DNA of 64,000 nucleotides from Archegozetes longisetosus (GCA_018873245.2 JAEMBT020000008.1:6093569-6157568), one strand, 5' to 3'; positions 1 through 10,130 are shown, numbered from the stretch's first letter. The notes: generated by a model from the sequence alone, not told the origin. Program-made: numbers and translations.

Positions 1-188
1 ATGTAAGTTTTTTTTATTATTTTTTTTTACTTCTCTTTTTTGAACTACATCGTTTATTAACCATAAACCTCTAATAAATGATGTAGTTGTGCTAATTCGT
101 TGGTTCGAATTAAAGCTATAGGGGAAATGGAGGTAAGGGGAAACCCATCTCCGCCGATGAATCATTGGGTTTTCTATCATAAAACACC
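1..188. other. Element tail, no gene recognised
   Basis: This stretch lies downstream of the second env-like remnant and should belong to the element's 3' end. No LTR sequence matching 9501-9986 is present. A pyrimidine run on the plus strand at about 11-45 would read as a purine-rich tract on the element strand and could be a polypurine tract, but without the adjacent LTR this cannot be confirmed. Confidence 0.3.
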
Positions 189-860
189 TTATAACTCTGG
201 TGCATTTTTCTGCGCAACTTCACAAGTTTTAGTACTCCGTTGCATATCAGAAGTATAATAATAATAGTAGTTATAACTCCGAAAGAAATAACATTTCTTT
301 AACCATATGTGCTCGGAGTTTTTATGCAGCATTAAGACAATTGTGTTTGATTGAAAATCTGTAATGCACAAATGTGGTTTGAACATTTCTAAAGACAGGT
401 TCGGAGGAAGTTTTATTTGGAAATGCGAGTTTTCGAATAGTCTTGAATCTACTTTATTTTGAGACCATTTTCTTCCAATAGTGTTTACTATGTCTTTTAA
501 TACAGCAAATGACGAAACTATTGTAGTTGCCAGGTAATTGTCTAGTTCCTTGTTTGGATTGTTTGGACTATACGATCGCTTTTGTCTGTTAAACTCTTCA
601 TAATATAGTCATTTATGTATAGATAGAATATCGTTGTCTATTTTACAAAACGTGCTAACAGGCTTTATAAAAGAGAGTTCAAACTGATTTTGACACCATA
701 TAATTTGTGTCGGAATAGTTTTGTTATTCAGGAGTAATTCATTGCATGGCGACTGGAATTTTATGAAGATCACCATATATTTATAATCAAAAGCGTTAGC
801 TGGTGTCAATGATAAAGTGATAATCGTTGTTAAAAATAAAACTCGCTTGGTTTTTCGAAG
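189..860 (-). pseudogene. Second, degenerate env-like copy downstream of env
   Basis: After the transmembrane anchor of the main env, the same reading frame continues into a new hydrophobic signal-like segment (about residue 771 of the 609-3158 ORF). A stretch follows that resembles the start of the main env ectodomain, with a shared SPC motif and a shared IKPV/IRPV...FC motif. The frame then stops at 609. Minus-strand reading below that point continues the likeness: a basic RQKR motif stands where the main env has REKR, and an LKDI...RKW segment matches main-env residues 427-434. The ORF ending at 189 carries the rest. The fusion-peptide and coiled-coil part is missing between these blocks. 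I read this as a diverged tandem env duplicate with a stop and an internal deletion. It is unlikely to give a product. Confidence 0.6.
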
Positions 861-3158
861 AGGAGTTGGAGTTGTTGTCTGCGATATATTTGATTTATTA
901 TCAGCTTCTTCATCGGATTCTTCATCAGACACTAAAGATTGGGTTTCAGTTACAATATTAGAGTTACGAGCACGTCGTCTAAGTTCAATGGCTTGCACGT
1001 TAGCTATATCAACTGAACTAGAACGTTTTCTTTTAAAATAAACAGTTAATCCTATTAAAAGGACGATAATGATTATGATATAAATGACGAAAGTACTTGA
1101 TTGATTGTTTATCTCAATGGAATGTTTACGGTTATAAAACTGGATTTTACTTATTTCTGCATTATTTTGTTTTGCAATTTTTGTTAGATTTAGTTCGTGT
1201 AATGACGGCATAAGATGGAAGTTGATTCTTTGACCCCAAGCTGGCATCATACTTAAAGTATTTTGCACATTTACAAGAGAGGACTCGTAAGTTATTGAAT
1301 TAATGCTAAACGAAACACTAGTGGGTACAGCAAAAGCAAATTCAGGACATTCCAAAGTTCGATTATAGATCTTTATTTTAAGTGTGCTGCAGTAAATATA
1401 ATTCAGTTTATTGGATACTTTCACTTGCATTATTTCTTCATCTACTACAATCTTAGGGTCTTCACAAGTAGTTACTTTCCAGAACTTTTTGGAAATTGTG
1501 TCAGGAAGGTTTCGTTGACAAGACGCTGAGCTCGGCATTAGTATCAAGTTTCGTGAAGATTGTGTAATCTGATGCAATGCGGTTACACAATCTCGAGCAG
1601 CGTCATATATTACCATTTTTGGCCCGACATATTCGACAGAACAAAGTTTACCATTATTTTGAGTGTATAAAACAAATGGATCAGCTTCCATTGTATTTGT
1701 TCCTTTCCTTTTAGTATAAGCTTCAAACTCCATTGAAACAAGAGAACGACTTTCATCTATTGTGCATGACTTGGCTCTGGCTAAGTTTAACGGACAATCA
1801 CAAGGAAGAGTTACATTAAATATTTCAAATAATTTTTCATCCACAATTCCATTTTTCCATTTTCGTGAAATATCTTTTAATCTATCCTTCGTTAACATAA
1901 ACTTTGATGCCAAGTTTGCAACTATATGCATTGCCTTCGGCAAATTTTCTTGCAAGGTCCTGAAAGAAGCTGTAAGATCTTGTACTGCTACTCCTATTTC
2001 ACTTATTTCATTTTGTAATGTTTGAAGTATCTTTTGGATTTTCATCTGATTTCGCTTGAAATATTCTGCCTCCATCAACATCTCTTCTTGCTTCCTCTTA
2101 ATTGTTTCTAGTTCTTCAGCCGTTCGGGAACTTTGAACTAGTGATGCAGTAGAGACGCCTATGGTAGTGATTGAAGTGACAACTACTACTGCTAATAAAA
2201 ATGCGGCGAAAATAAAACGTTTCTCCCTATGAACAACTAAATCCTGTTTACTGGAGATGAGTGTACTATTGCAGAAACTTTTTACTGGTCTTATAAAATC
2301 TTCAATATAAGCATTATTGGACCAATTTAATAACTCGGTTTGATTACTGATTTCAAATATGGGATTTCTAAATACAACACACGGTGAGTCATAATGAATT
2401 TTCATGATTACTCGGTTTATTCCAGCAATGACAGGTTTGTCAGATTTACGCCACAAAACGGGCGATATTTTAGTCAAGGCAGACTCTATAAAACAAGAAC
2501 ACAGTAAAATCATCATTAAGAACAGTATACTTGTTGCTGCAAAACCAAATCTATCGACTGGTCGTCTTATACGTTCTGATCTTCTTAGAGGTCTGTCGGT
2601 TATATCAGTATTTATGTCCTGTAATCGTGGTAATATGATTAGGGGATCTCGATCTATGCCTAACCATTGATCGTCAATTTCTGTTGCTTCTGAACGATTA
2701 TCAGATAAGTCTAGAATTTGACCTTCTTCTTCAGTTTCACTATTTTCGGTTTGGTTCTTCTCCATTAAGTTATTTTCCACAGGCGTTGTTCTTATTGTAC
2801 CCGATGTTTCATTTAAATTTAAATCTTCATCCATATCTATCCCTTCAGGGTATAGTTCATCATCATCCAACCCCATTTCAAATGATGTGAACCCGGTTGG
2901 GTTAAAAAGTTCTGTTCTATCATAAAATGGTTTCATCTTTGAAACATGTACGTTCATTGTTTCATATTTGTCTCTTATTGATTCGACTGAATAAGTGACC
3001 GGACCTATTTGGTCAAGGATTTTATACGGTCCATAGAATTGATGCAAAAGCTTTTCTGATTTACCCTTATATCTACGAGGATTAAAAACTAGAACCAATT
3101 GTCCAATTTTGAAGGTTACTTCTCTTCGTCTTTTATTGTAATGCTTTGTATTTCGCAC
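609..3158 (-). CDS. env: Integrase C-terminal tail fused in frame to envelope-like protein
   Basis: The ORF has 849 codons and opens directly after an in-frame UAA (3159-3161). Residues 2-80 are the integrase C-terminal domain with a GPY/F motif near 42-45, so the frame itself is a continuation of pol. After an acidic linker come a hydrophobic signal-like segment (about 204-226), a conserved-Cys ectodomain, a furin-type REKR site (311-314), a hydrophobic fusion-peptide-like stretch (315-340), a heptad-rich coiled coil (345-405) and a transmembrane anchor (about 689-708) followed by KRKR. This is the usual layout of errantiviral envelope proteins, which act at the membrane. The true env start is uncertain: it may be an internal Met or be reached by splicing. 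Residues after about 770 belong to the second env-like copy. Confidence 0.8.
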   Translation of the reverse strand: MRNTKHYNKRRREVTFKIGQLVLVFNPRRYKGKSEKLLHQFYGPYKILDQIGPVTYSVESIRDKYETMNVHVSKMKPFYDRTELFNPTGFTSFEMGLDDDELYPEGIDMDEDLNLNETSGTIRTTPVENNLMEKNQTENSETEEEGQILDLSDNRSEATEIDDQWLGIDRDPLIILPRLQDINTDITDRPLRRSERIRRPVDRFGFAATSILFLMMILLCSCFIESALTKISPVLWRKSDKPVIAGINRVIMKIHYDSPCVVFRNPIFEISNQTELLNWSNNAYIEDFIRPVKSFCNSTLISSKQDLVVHREKRFIFAAFLLAVVVVTSITTIGVSTASLVQSSRTAEELETIKRKQEEMLMEAEYFKRNQMKIQKILQTLQNEISEIGVAVQDLTASFRTLQENLPKAMHIVANLASKFMLTKDRLKDISRKWKNGIVDEKLFEIFNVTLPCDCPLNLARAKSCTIDESRSLVSMEFEAYTKRKGTNTMEADPFVLYTQNNGKLCSVEYVGPKMVIYDAARDCVTALHQITQSSRNLILMPSSASCQRNLPDTISKKFWKVTTCEDPKIVVDEEIMQVKVSNKLNYIYCSTLKIKIYNRTLECPEFAFAVPTSVSFSINSITYESSLVNVQNTLSMMPAWGQRINFHLMPSLHELNLTKIAKQNNAEISKIQFYNRKHSIEINNQSSTFVIYIIIIIVLLIGLTVYFKRKRSSSVDIANVQAIELRRRARNSNIVTETQSLVSDEESDEEADNKSNISQTTTPTPLRKTKRVLFLTTIITLSLTPANAFDYKYMVIFIKFQSPCNELLLNNKTIPTQIIWCQNQFELSFIKPVSTFCKIDNDILSIHK

Positions 3159-4668
3159 TTAAGAGTCCGTTATATATTTACGGGCTAACTCACGGGCATT
3201 TTTGATATATTTGTCTCTGAGTGCAACATACTGATCAACATCAGAAACACCCAAAGACGGTCTTCCCATTGTTATCTCTGCTGGGAATATAGGCTCTCTC
3301 GCATAAGTTAAAACGAAGGGAGAGTTATGTGTACTTTGTTGAACGCTTGTGTTATAAGCGAATGTTACATGCAGTAAGAACTTATCCCAATCAGATTGTT
3401 TGTCTGCTACATAATGAGAAATCATTTCTGCTAGTGTTCTATTTAATCGTTCCACAAGCCCATTTGCTTGTGGATGATAACTGGAAGTGCGGATGTGAGC
3501 GATTTCATGATTTTCAAATATCTGTTTACACAAATTGCTTGAAAATACTTTTCCTTGATCTGTGACAATACTATATGGAGCTCCATGCTTGAAGATGATT
3601 TGCTCATCGATAAACTTTGTGACTTCCCATTTATCAGCTTTTGGCACAGCCTTAGTTTCAGCAAATTTCGTCATATATTCAGTTGCTACTATTATGTTAT
3701 TATTGCCGTTGTCTGAGACTGGAAATGGTCCTAAAATGTCAATTCCCCATTTCTCAAATGGTCCTCCCACTTTTACTGGGACCAATAAACCTGCCTTTTG
3801 AAGGTTTGGTACTTTCTTTGTTTGACAATCAATGCACGATTTTACATAGTATTCAATGTCCTGATCCATATTTGGCCAGAAAAATCGTTCTTTAATTTTT
3901 GCCTTTGTTTTATTAATACCCAAGTGTGCTGACATGTAATCATCATGAAATGAATAGAGAAGCTCGTGCAAGAGTGATTCAGGTATACAAATTAACAGTT
4001 TACTTCGCAACCGACTAATAGGATCGACAAAGAAAAGTATATTATCTTTTAGTACATACTCCGGTTCATAACAACTCGATTCATCTGATTCAAGTGATTT
4101 TATAATGGTACCGAAGAATTTATCCTCTCTTTGCAGTTTAGACATATTTATCATATTAAAACGTGAAACATCAGAAGACACGTCTTGCTCGTCTTCTGAT
4201 TGCGATATACTAGCCATGGCATATCTTTCAGTATTTTCAATTATATTTTCAGGAGGATCCACAAGACACCTACTTAGAGCATCAGCGTCCTTCATTAACC
4301 GACCGCTGCGGTATACAACAAAGTCGTATTTTTGAAGATGTAAAGCCCATCGTATTAAACGAGGAGAGAGCGTTGACTTTTCTGTTAACCATTTTAGACT
4401 TAAATGATCAGTTACTACTGTGAATTTCAACCCATGTATATAAGGTGCAAATTTATCAGTAGCATATACAATAGCAAGACATTCTCTCTCAGAGGTACAA
4501 TAGTTGCGTTCTGCTTCACTTAGCAATCGACTTGCATTTGCTACTAGTTTCCAACCTAGTTCTTCAAGTTGAACCAGTTCAGTACCTATTCCTATAAAGC
4601 TAGCATCACAACGTACCTCTAAAGATTTCTTACTATCGAAATGTGTTAAAACCGGTTCACTACTTAAG
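3159..4668 (-). CDS. pol: RNase H and integrase part of pol
   Basis: The first Met is at 4526, but the open frame extends to about 4668 and carries the RNase H start (a CDAS motif with the leading Asp). The longer frame is the correct limit. RNase H continues with SEAERNY...ERECLAI and TDH. The integrase has an HH-CC zinc-binding region (H...H then CIDC) and a DDE core: Asp in WGIDILGPF, Asp in VTDQG and Glu in NGLVERLNRT. It would process and integrate element cDNA in the nucleus. The upstream RT frame differs by one base, and the downstream end is a UAA in the middle of the integrase, whose C-terminal tail resumes in frame at 3158. Both breaks suggest a disabled pol. Confidence 0.85.
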
Positions 4669-5886
4669 AGTTTTCAATTGTGTAAAAGCTTGCATTTGTT
4701 CCGGTCCCCATTGAAACCTCATATGCTTCTTTGTAAGTCGAGTCAATAGTTCAGCGATTTCGGAAAAATATGGTATAAACTTTCGATAATAAGATGCTCG
4801 ACCAATAAATCCTCGTACTTGAGTTAAAGTTTTTGGTATAGGAAAGTTTGTTATACCCTTTATTTTATCTGGATCTGTTCGAATTCCAGTTGAGTCTACA
4901 ACATGTCCCAAAAACTTAACTGATTCCATGGCCAAAGAGCATTTATTTGGTTTGATTGTGAATCCAGCAGATTTAAGTCTTTGTAATACTTCTCGGATGT
5001 GTTTGAGATGACTTGAAAAGTCTTTGCTGAATACCAGTATATCATCTAAGTAAACTAGGACTGATGAATACTTCAAATTACTTAGAGTTATGTCCATAGC
5101 TCGAGCAAAGCAGGCCGGAGCAGTCTTCAAACCGAAGTTCATTTTTGTATATTCAAATAACCCCTCTTGAGTTATAAATGCAGTCTTTTCACAATCCCTT
5201 TTATCTATCTCTATTTGATGGTAACCACAATTAAGATCGAATGATGAAAAATATTTTGCTCCTTGTAAACTGCTTAATGCAACGCTTATTGAAGGAAGAG
5301 GATATACATCACTCTTAGTTATACTATTTAATTTTCGATTATCGACGCACATGCGTTTTGTTCCGTCCTTTTTATCCACTAGAACTACTGGGGAACTCCA
5401 AGGGGACTTAGACCGTACTATTATGCCCATATCGAGAAGTTCTTGAACTTGTCGGTTTATTTCTTCTCGAAGAGGTGCAGCATATATGTATGGATTCAGA
5501 TGTATTGGTGGGTGGTCTTCAGTATCAATTTTATGTTTGATTATTTTGCAAGTTCCGATATTTGTTGGATCGAAAGCTAACATATCTGCAAATTCATTCA
5601 TTAAATCTGATAATTGATCTTGCATCATATCATCAATCTCCGGACCAGTGTCCATAAAGCCGCTAGAAACAGGAATTTGTATAGGCCTTCCGGTTTTATT
5701 GTCTACCCATCTTCCATCAGAGGGTGACCATCGACCTTCTGTTTCCCATTTCAACGTATATAAAGGACAATCACGTATTGGTCTATTGTGTCGATAAGAT
5801 TCCACGATATTCAAAGGAATGTTACTGCTAACAATAAATTGATGCATTAAGGTGTTCATTTCACGCCATACTCGAAATGAACCATA
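4660..5886 (-). CDS. pol: Reverse transcriptase part of pol
   Basis: Counting from the first Met at 5859, residues about 105-360 form a Ty3/gypsy reverse transcriptase. Visible blocks are the fingers motif SPWSSPVVLVDKKDGTKR, FSSFDLNCGYHQ with a catalytic Asp, GLKTAPACF, and the YLDD active site at 270-273, followed by the FLGHVV and YYRKFIP thumb motifs. The frame is continuous upstream past 5859 to a single UAG at 5887-5889 that separates it from the preceding ORF in the same frame. That codon is either a readthrough stop or a point mutation. The ORF ends at two stops in the connection to RNase H, where the reading must move one base forward to continue. Confidence 0.9.
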   Translation of the reverse strand, partial: YGSFRVWREMNTLMHQFIVSSNIPLNIVESYRHNRPIRDCPLYTLKWETEGRWSPSDGRWVDNKTGRPIQIPVSSGFMDTGPEIDDMMQDQLSDLMNEFADMLAFDPTNIGTCKIIKHKIDTEDHPPIHLNPYIYAAPLREEINRQVQELLDMGIIVRSKSPWSSPVVLVDKKDGTKRMCVDNRKLNSITKSDVYPLPSISVALSSLQGAKYFSSFDLNCGYHQIEIDKRDCEKTAFITQEGLFEYTKMNFGLKTAPACFARAMDITLSNLKYSSVLVYLDDILVFSKDFSSHLKHIREVLQRLKSAGFTIKPNKCSLAMESVKFLGHVVDSTGIRTDPDKIKGITNFPIPKTLTQVRGFIGRASYYRKFIPYFSEIAELLTRLTKKHMRFQWGPEQMQAFTQLKTLK

Positions 5887-6921
5887 CTATGCATAAGGCT
5901 TATTAGCATTTTCAAAGCGTGAATATTTAGAAAGATCACAACTCTTTCCTATGTCGCCGTTTAGTTTCAAATGGCATATATTACATCGAATACAAAGTTG
6001 ATCGAAATAATAAAAGATGTTGAGTATATCGTTTGTCTTTAGCTTAGCTAATGCTATCAATAACTCAAATCGATCAGCTGCGAACATCATGTCATCAATA
6101 AGAGAGTCATTTCCCCTCTGGATATAATTAGCTTGCCTTGAATATATAGTCTTTGGATAGTCTTTATTGTTCTCTTCTAATTCATCATCGGAATTGGAGA
6201 GACTACTGTCGCCCGAATCAATGGGACTACTACAATCAGCATCATAAGAAAATCCTGCATTACACTCATAATAATAATTTAAATCATCAATATGGTCCAT
6301 AACTTCTTGTAATGAGTCTGAATATTTATTTGAATTTTCTTTATTCAAGGTTTTGCTACATTCATATAAGTTTTCAGAGTTTAGCTCGTTAGCATTACTT
6401 GTAGCAACATTTCTAGCGATCTCGTCTTTCTCCTTTGCTTCTGTGTTGAAATCACTTCCTGCTATATTTGCATCATATAGCAGAGGATCCATCATAGAAC
6501 TCAAAATATCAATATCTTCATATAATGCTTCTAAGTTAAGGTTGGTTATTGAGTCGCTACTGAGGCTTTGCAATTCTATATCATCAAACTCATTTTCAAA
6601 ATGATTGTTTTGGGTGTCATCAAGTGTATCGTTAGTCAGTAATTCAGGAACATCAAATGAGGGGTTAGCAAAATTCATTGTTCTCTTCGCATTGTCATGA
6701 TAAAGACCTATTGTATTCATCGAGTTGCGATAACGATCGATAACTTCCTTTGGAATTTGCCATTCGTTTATAAATTCAGTTATTTTGTTTTCAATTTCTC
6801 TTTTTTCATATTCCTTGATTTTTTTGATAATTTGAGCATTCGGCACATATCGGCTCGTATATGCAAGTTGTAGTCTCGTCACAGCATTTGTAATGGTTGC
6901 AGTATTTGCAAAGATTTTCAT
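5887..6921 (-). CDS. Linker ORF between gag-protease and RT
   Basis: This 344-codon ORF overlaps the gag-protease ORF by about 116 bases in the +1 frame and shares its frame with RT, from which one UAG separates it. It is acidic, rich in Ser/Asn, and has no recognised enzymatic domain. Its C-terminus carries a Cys-rich stretch (QLCIRCNICHLKLN) that resembles the C-terminus of the gag-protease ORF (NLCKYCNHYKCC). In each case an NI-(I/F)-xxF/Y motif precedes it. This looks like a duplicated module at the gag/pol boundary. Its function is unknown. Confidence 0.6.
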   Translation of the reverse strand: MKIFANTATITNAVTRLQLAYTSRYVPNAQIIKKIKEYEKREIENKITEFINEWQIPKEVIDRYRNSMNTIGLYHDNAKRTMNFANPSFDVPELLTNDTLDDTQNNHFENEFDDIELQSLSSDSITNLNLEALYEDIDILSSMMDPLLYDANIAGSDFNTEAKEKDEIARNVATSNANELNSENLYECSKTLNKENSNKYSDSLQEVMDHIDDLNYYYECNAGFSYDADCSSPIDSGDSSLSNSDDELEENNKDYPKTIYSRQANYIQRGNDSLIDDMMFAADRFELLIALAKLKTNDILNIFYYFDQLCIRCNICHLKLNGDIGKSCDLSKYSRFENANKPYA

Positions 6922-9253
6922 AAAAATGAATTATATTTAAAGGATCATTACTGTCGACAGCTCGTGCATAGATTTGCTTATATAGATATTCAGCAGATTT
7001 CTTAATATCTTCTTTAGTAAGAAAGTATTCATCCAATGATTTATTAGGCTCTATAGGCTTAGGTTCCTCTTTTTTGAGTCTTTCTTCATTATCCATGCAA
7101 AGAAGAGTGTACTCACCACACAGGATTAAAACGTTTGTATACCTACTTACGGCTTTATCTTTATAATTCCCGTGGTTGGTTATATAAGACTGCCTTCTAG
7201 GGCATTGCTCTTCAGATAAACAGCCAATGGTGAGACGAAATTTACATAGGCGGTTCAAAACAGTTATTATGCTCTCCGCCTTCTCTTCAGCCTTGTCTAA
7301 GATTCGACAGAAAACCAAATAGGCACGTTTATCTTTTCTAATAATGTCTGCCATAGTCGCATTTAATAGTGGATCCAAATCCGGTTTTGAGAAAGCCGCA
7401 GTACAAATAGATGGTAACTCATAATCGCTTACAATGCTACCAGCAGATATAGTTATAGGTTTATCAGAAAGGTTTACTACAGGAACACGAGCAATCCCAT
7501 TTTTGAGGGTAATATTTTGCTCTTTCACATATAGTTTGCGTTTAGAAAGTATTGTTGGATTTGACTGCGTATAACAGTTTGCACTCAGTAAGGTTTTCTT
7601 ATAGCTTGGCGCACACTTAACAACCTGCATTCCGTTAGCTGGTACTTCAATATTCTCTATTGCGTGCATTTTGTTTAATATTTTTGGGGATTTTGGGCTT
7701 TTAACATCAATTATTTCGTTTACCTTGAATGCTGCAGAATTAAACACAATGTTATTATTATAGATATCGATCACTGATTTAGATGCACGATGAAAGTCAT
7801 ATCCCAACAATAGATCTAAGTGAAATTTTAAAACAACAACAGCAGTTATTGATATAGAACGCTCTTTTTTATCATCAAAGACGATAATATCGAGCTGTAC
7901 TTGCCCGCTAATTTTTACAGGCTTTGAGTTAATTCCAGTAATTGGTCTACCTGTATACTTTTCAATGTTAAGACCAAGTTTTAATGCAAGATCATGAGAA
8001 ATCATAGTATTCTCTAAACCCGTATCAACCAATGAACAAATTTCACACCATTTTATTTTTACATAAACAAACATTAATTTGTTTTTACACTTGGGTACGT
8101 AGGGATGTATAGCTTGCTGAACAGTGTGACTCAGTCCTGCATTGCTTTGCTTAGACCGATACGGACTGTTTTCTCTTGATCGGTTGCCTTGTTTATGCGG
8201 ACAATTTCGTAAATGATGTCCAGGTTCTTGACAATTATAACATATACCTTTACCTTCGGTATTTCGACTCTGTGTTAATTTTTCATCAAAATTAAAGTTA
8301 ACTCGTTTAGGAGCTGTGTTTCTCCTCGAGTTAAAATCGTCTCTTGGCAGAGAGCGTCTGAACTCTATATTTTGAGAATTAAACCCATTTCTATTATAGT
8401 TAGGGCTTAAAGATCTGCTATCGCGACTTACGCGTGTCTCATACCTGTCCCAGTTTCGATTGCCACGACGAAAACTATTTCGACCATTATATTGTCTGTT
8501 TAACTGGTATGAGGCATTATTTTGACGGCTATTATTTTTTAAAGTATGAGTGAGATTTCTTACCATATCTCCAAAATTTTTCATTAGAGTGGATAACTCT
8601 GTTTCCGACCTACTTTCGGAAATCCCATAAGTTTCGCACTCTTCAATGCCACGTTCTATTTGTTTTGCCCTATCTATGAAAGCGTTCATAGTTTTAGTAG
8701 CATGAGACCGTAGCACTTTTGCAATATCAGGTTTCATTCCCTGATACATATACTCCATCATATCGCTTTCATTCATGCTATCATCTAATTCGAGACACAA
8801 ATCTCGTTTAGCAAGAATGTAATTGTAAACACTTTCGCCTAAGGCTTGCTTGCGACGCCTTACCTCGCTGTGTAAATAGCTTTTGTGGTTAGTAGAAAGT
8901 AAGTCTGTGGTGATCAGATGTTTGAGGCTTTTCCAATCTGTTGGAGCATTCACACCTGCACGCTTAACATTCTGGTCATACCACAGTAGACCATAATCTC
9001 TAAGATATGTGGGAAATTTGCGCAACTTAGCAGCATCATCCCAATTATTTGCATCTGCGTGATACTCGAACTCTCGCAGCCACTTTACGAGTTCTCGTGT
9101 ATCGCGACCTGTGAAAGGCTCTAATCTTAAGCTACTAGATGTAGTCATTGACATACGGACTATATCTGATACAATATCTTTAAGTTCCTTAGCCGTCAAA
9201 GCAGTCACTTCTGAACTAGAAGTGGATAACTCAGATTGCCCTCTAATTGGCAT
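6806..9253 (-). CDS. gag: Gag with zinc knuckle and aspartic protease
   Basis: The ORF has 815 codons. Residues about 40-215 are a retrotransposon gag capsid region (LEPFTGRDTRELVKWLREFEY, a QGMKP-type helix). A basic Arg/Asn-rich stretch follows, then a CCHC zinc knuckle at 338-351 (CYNCQEPGHHLRNC). An aspartic protease begins at about 402 with the active-site motif VDTGLENT (Asp 410, Thr 411, Gly 412) and a later DLLLGYDF flap-side motif. Gag would form the particle and bind RNA, and the protease would mature it. Gag and protease share one frame without a shift. The C-terminal 60 residues are Cys-rich and echo the next ORF. The next ORF is reached only by a +1 (or -2) change of frame. Confidence 0.88.
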   Translation of the reverse strand: MPIRGQSELSTSSSEVTALTAKELKDIVSDIVRMSMTTSSSLRLEPFTGRDTRELVKWLREFEYHADANNWDDAAKLRKFPTYLRDYGLLWYDQNVKRAGVNAPTDWKSLKHLITTDLLSTNHKSYLHSEVRRRKQALGESVYNYILAKRDLCLELDDSMNESDMMEYMYQGMKPDIAKVLRSHATKTMNAFIDRAKQIERGIEECETYGISESRSETELSTLMKNFGDMVRNLTHTLKNNSRQNNASYQLNRQYNGRNSFRRGNRNWDRYETRVSRDSRSLSPNYNRNGFNSQNIEFRRSLPRDDFNSRRNTAPKRVNFNFDEKLTQSRNTEGKGICYNCQEPGHHLRNCPHKQGNRSRENSPYRSKQSNAGLSHTVQQAIHPYVPKCKNKLMFVYVKIKWCEICSLVDTGLENTMISHDLALKLGLNIEKYTGRPITGINSKPVKISGQVQLDIIVFDDKKERSISITAVVVLKFHLDLLLGYDFHRASKSVIDIYNNNIVFNSAAFKVNEIIDVKSPKSPKILNKMHAIENIEVPANGMQVVKCAPSYKKTLLSANCYTQSNPTILSKRKLYVKEQNITLKNGIARVPVVNLSDKPITISAGSIVSDYELPSICTAAFSKPDLDPLLNATMADIIRKDKRAYLVFCRILDKAEEKAESIITVLNRLCKFRLTIGCLSEEQCPRRQSYITNHGNYKDKAVSRYTNVLILCGEYTLLCMDNEERLKKEEPKPIEPNKSLDEYFLTKEDIKKSAEYLYKQIYARAVDSNDPLNIIHFYENLCKYCNHYKCCDETTTCIYEPICAECSNYQKNQGI

Positions 9254-9480
9254 TTTAATAAAACTAAAAAAATCAAAGAAGTGTTTCTTTCCTTTATTTG
9301 TGTGTTGCTCTTCTGTGATTCAGTCGACGCAACCATTGCGAAGCCAATGCTGGTGACCAATTGCAGACACTGATTACGACCACAGTGCGACCACACAATT
9401 TAACACAAAGGGTAAGAATTGACAACTTCACTTATAACTTCATTAAATACAACATTGATTTCTATACATCTTCAACTCCT

Positions 9481-9498
9481 ATCCCAGCGGTGCCTCCA
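9481..9498 (-). promoter_or_regulatory. Primer-binding site, probably for tRNA-Thr
   Basis: Two bases inside the 5' LTR end, the element strand reads TGGAGGCACCGCTGGGAT. Its complement ends in CCA and looks like the 3' end of a eukaryotic tRNA-Thr (T-arm plus the GGTGCCT acceptor side). It would prime minus-strand DNA synthesis. The tRNA identity comes from memory of tRNA-Thr acceptor sequences and is less certain than the site itself. Confidence 0.75.
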
Positions 9499-9500
9499 AT

Positions 9501-9986
9501 TGTAAAGTCTGGATCTTTGATAGGAGCGTGTACGAAATCAATTTTAAAATATAAGCACTTTATTTAACATAACCACAAATTACATAAGATTTCACAGGAT
9601 TTTAACACTGGAAGAAAGAGCGAAAAATTTAAGAAAAACACGACATTTTATAGGAACAATAGGCGGGTTAAATTAGAAAATGTTTTACAATGATAGGCTA
9701 AACCTTTTAAGGTCAATAGCACATTTAGCTAGGATTGGGAGATTGTTTAACTAGAACATACTTAGGTAGGTTTTAAGAGTTGAAATATGCTTACTCTCAG
9801 CTGTCTTCATAACTTGTTCAGTTGAGACAAGCATGTGAAGATTTCTATTGTACAAACAAAAAGTAATCTTTATATCGGTAATAAATGTTGACATATACGG
9901 TGAGTTATGAAAATTAATTTAGCAATATAGGTTATTACAAAAGTATTTTGGTATAGGTTTAATTAAGAAACTAAGATGTTATTACA
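9501..9986 (-). repeat. 5' LTR of the retroelement
   Basis: This 486-bp block begins TG and ends CA and lies next to the primer-binding site. A second copy occurs alone at 19512-20007. Alignment by eye shows only scattered substitutions and a few small indels, including a short insertion in the solo copy near its start. The base run after it (ATAT) resembles the 4-bp duplication seen at the solo LTR. Confidence 0.92.
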
Positions 9987-10130
9987 ATATTTCATTCAGT
10001 TCCTTATCCTATATTTGCAAAATTTGTCTCAACGTTTTGTAACATAACTTCATTTGATTATTCAATAAAAGTGGTTTATTAGGATCGAAAATTTCATGAG
10101 TGGAGCTCAAACTTGAATTTTCATAGACCT
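9987..10130 (-). pseudogene. Relic of the kinase family interrupted by the retroelement
   Basis: The plus-strand text at 10058-10110 (AATAAAAGTGGTTTATTAGG and what follows) matches the kinase-gene segment at 21885-21925. The preceding bases match the adjacent region around 21835. It corresponds to the segment before the kinase hinge (LLLHLQMEFC in the intact paralog). The frame is lost. The other half of this gene must lie left of the window. Confidence 0.6.

Larger units (their letters stand above)
1..9986 (-). mobile_element. Gypsy/errantivirus-like LTR retroelement with env (3' LTR not in window)
   Basis: In minus-strand order the element shows 5' LTR (9501-9986), primer-binding site (9481-9498), gag with zinc knuckle and aspartic protease, reverse transcriptase, RNase H, integrase and an envelope-like ORF. 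That gag-PR-RT-RH-IN order is typical of Ty3/gypsy elements, and the env makes it errantivirus-like. The 3' LTR would lie left of base 1 and is not visible. Pol is broken: gag and the next ORF are in different frames, an in-frame UAG lies at 5887-5889, a frame change occurs near 4670 and an in-frame UAA lies at 3159-3161. The ORFs between these lesions remain long, so decay is recent. The flank after the LTR (9987 onward) is a relic of the kinase family, so the element landed inside that array. Confidence 0.9.

Noticed and set aside
817..2890. Plus-strand ORFs across the env region
   Set aside because: They are shadows of the long minus-strand env frame and have no motifs.
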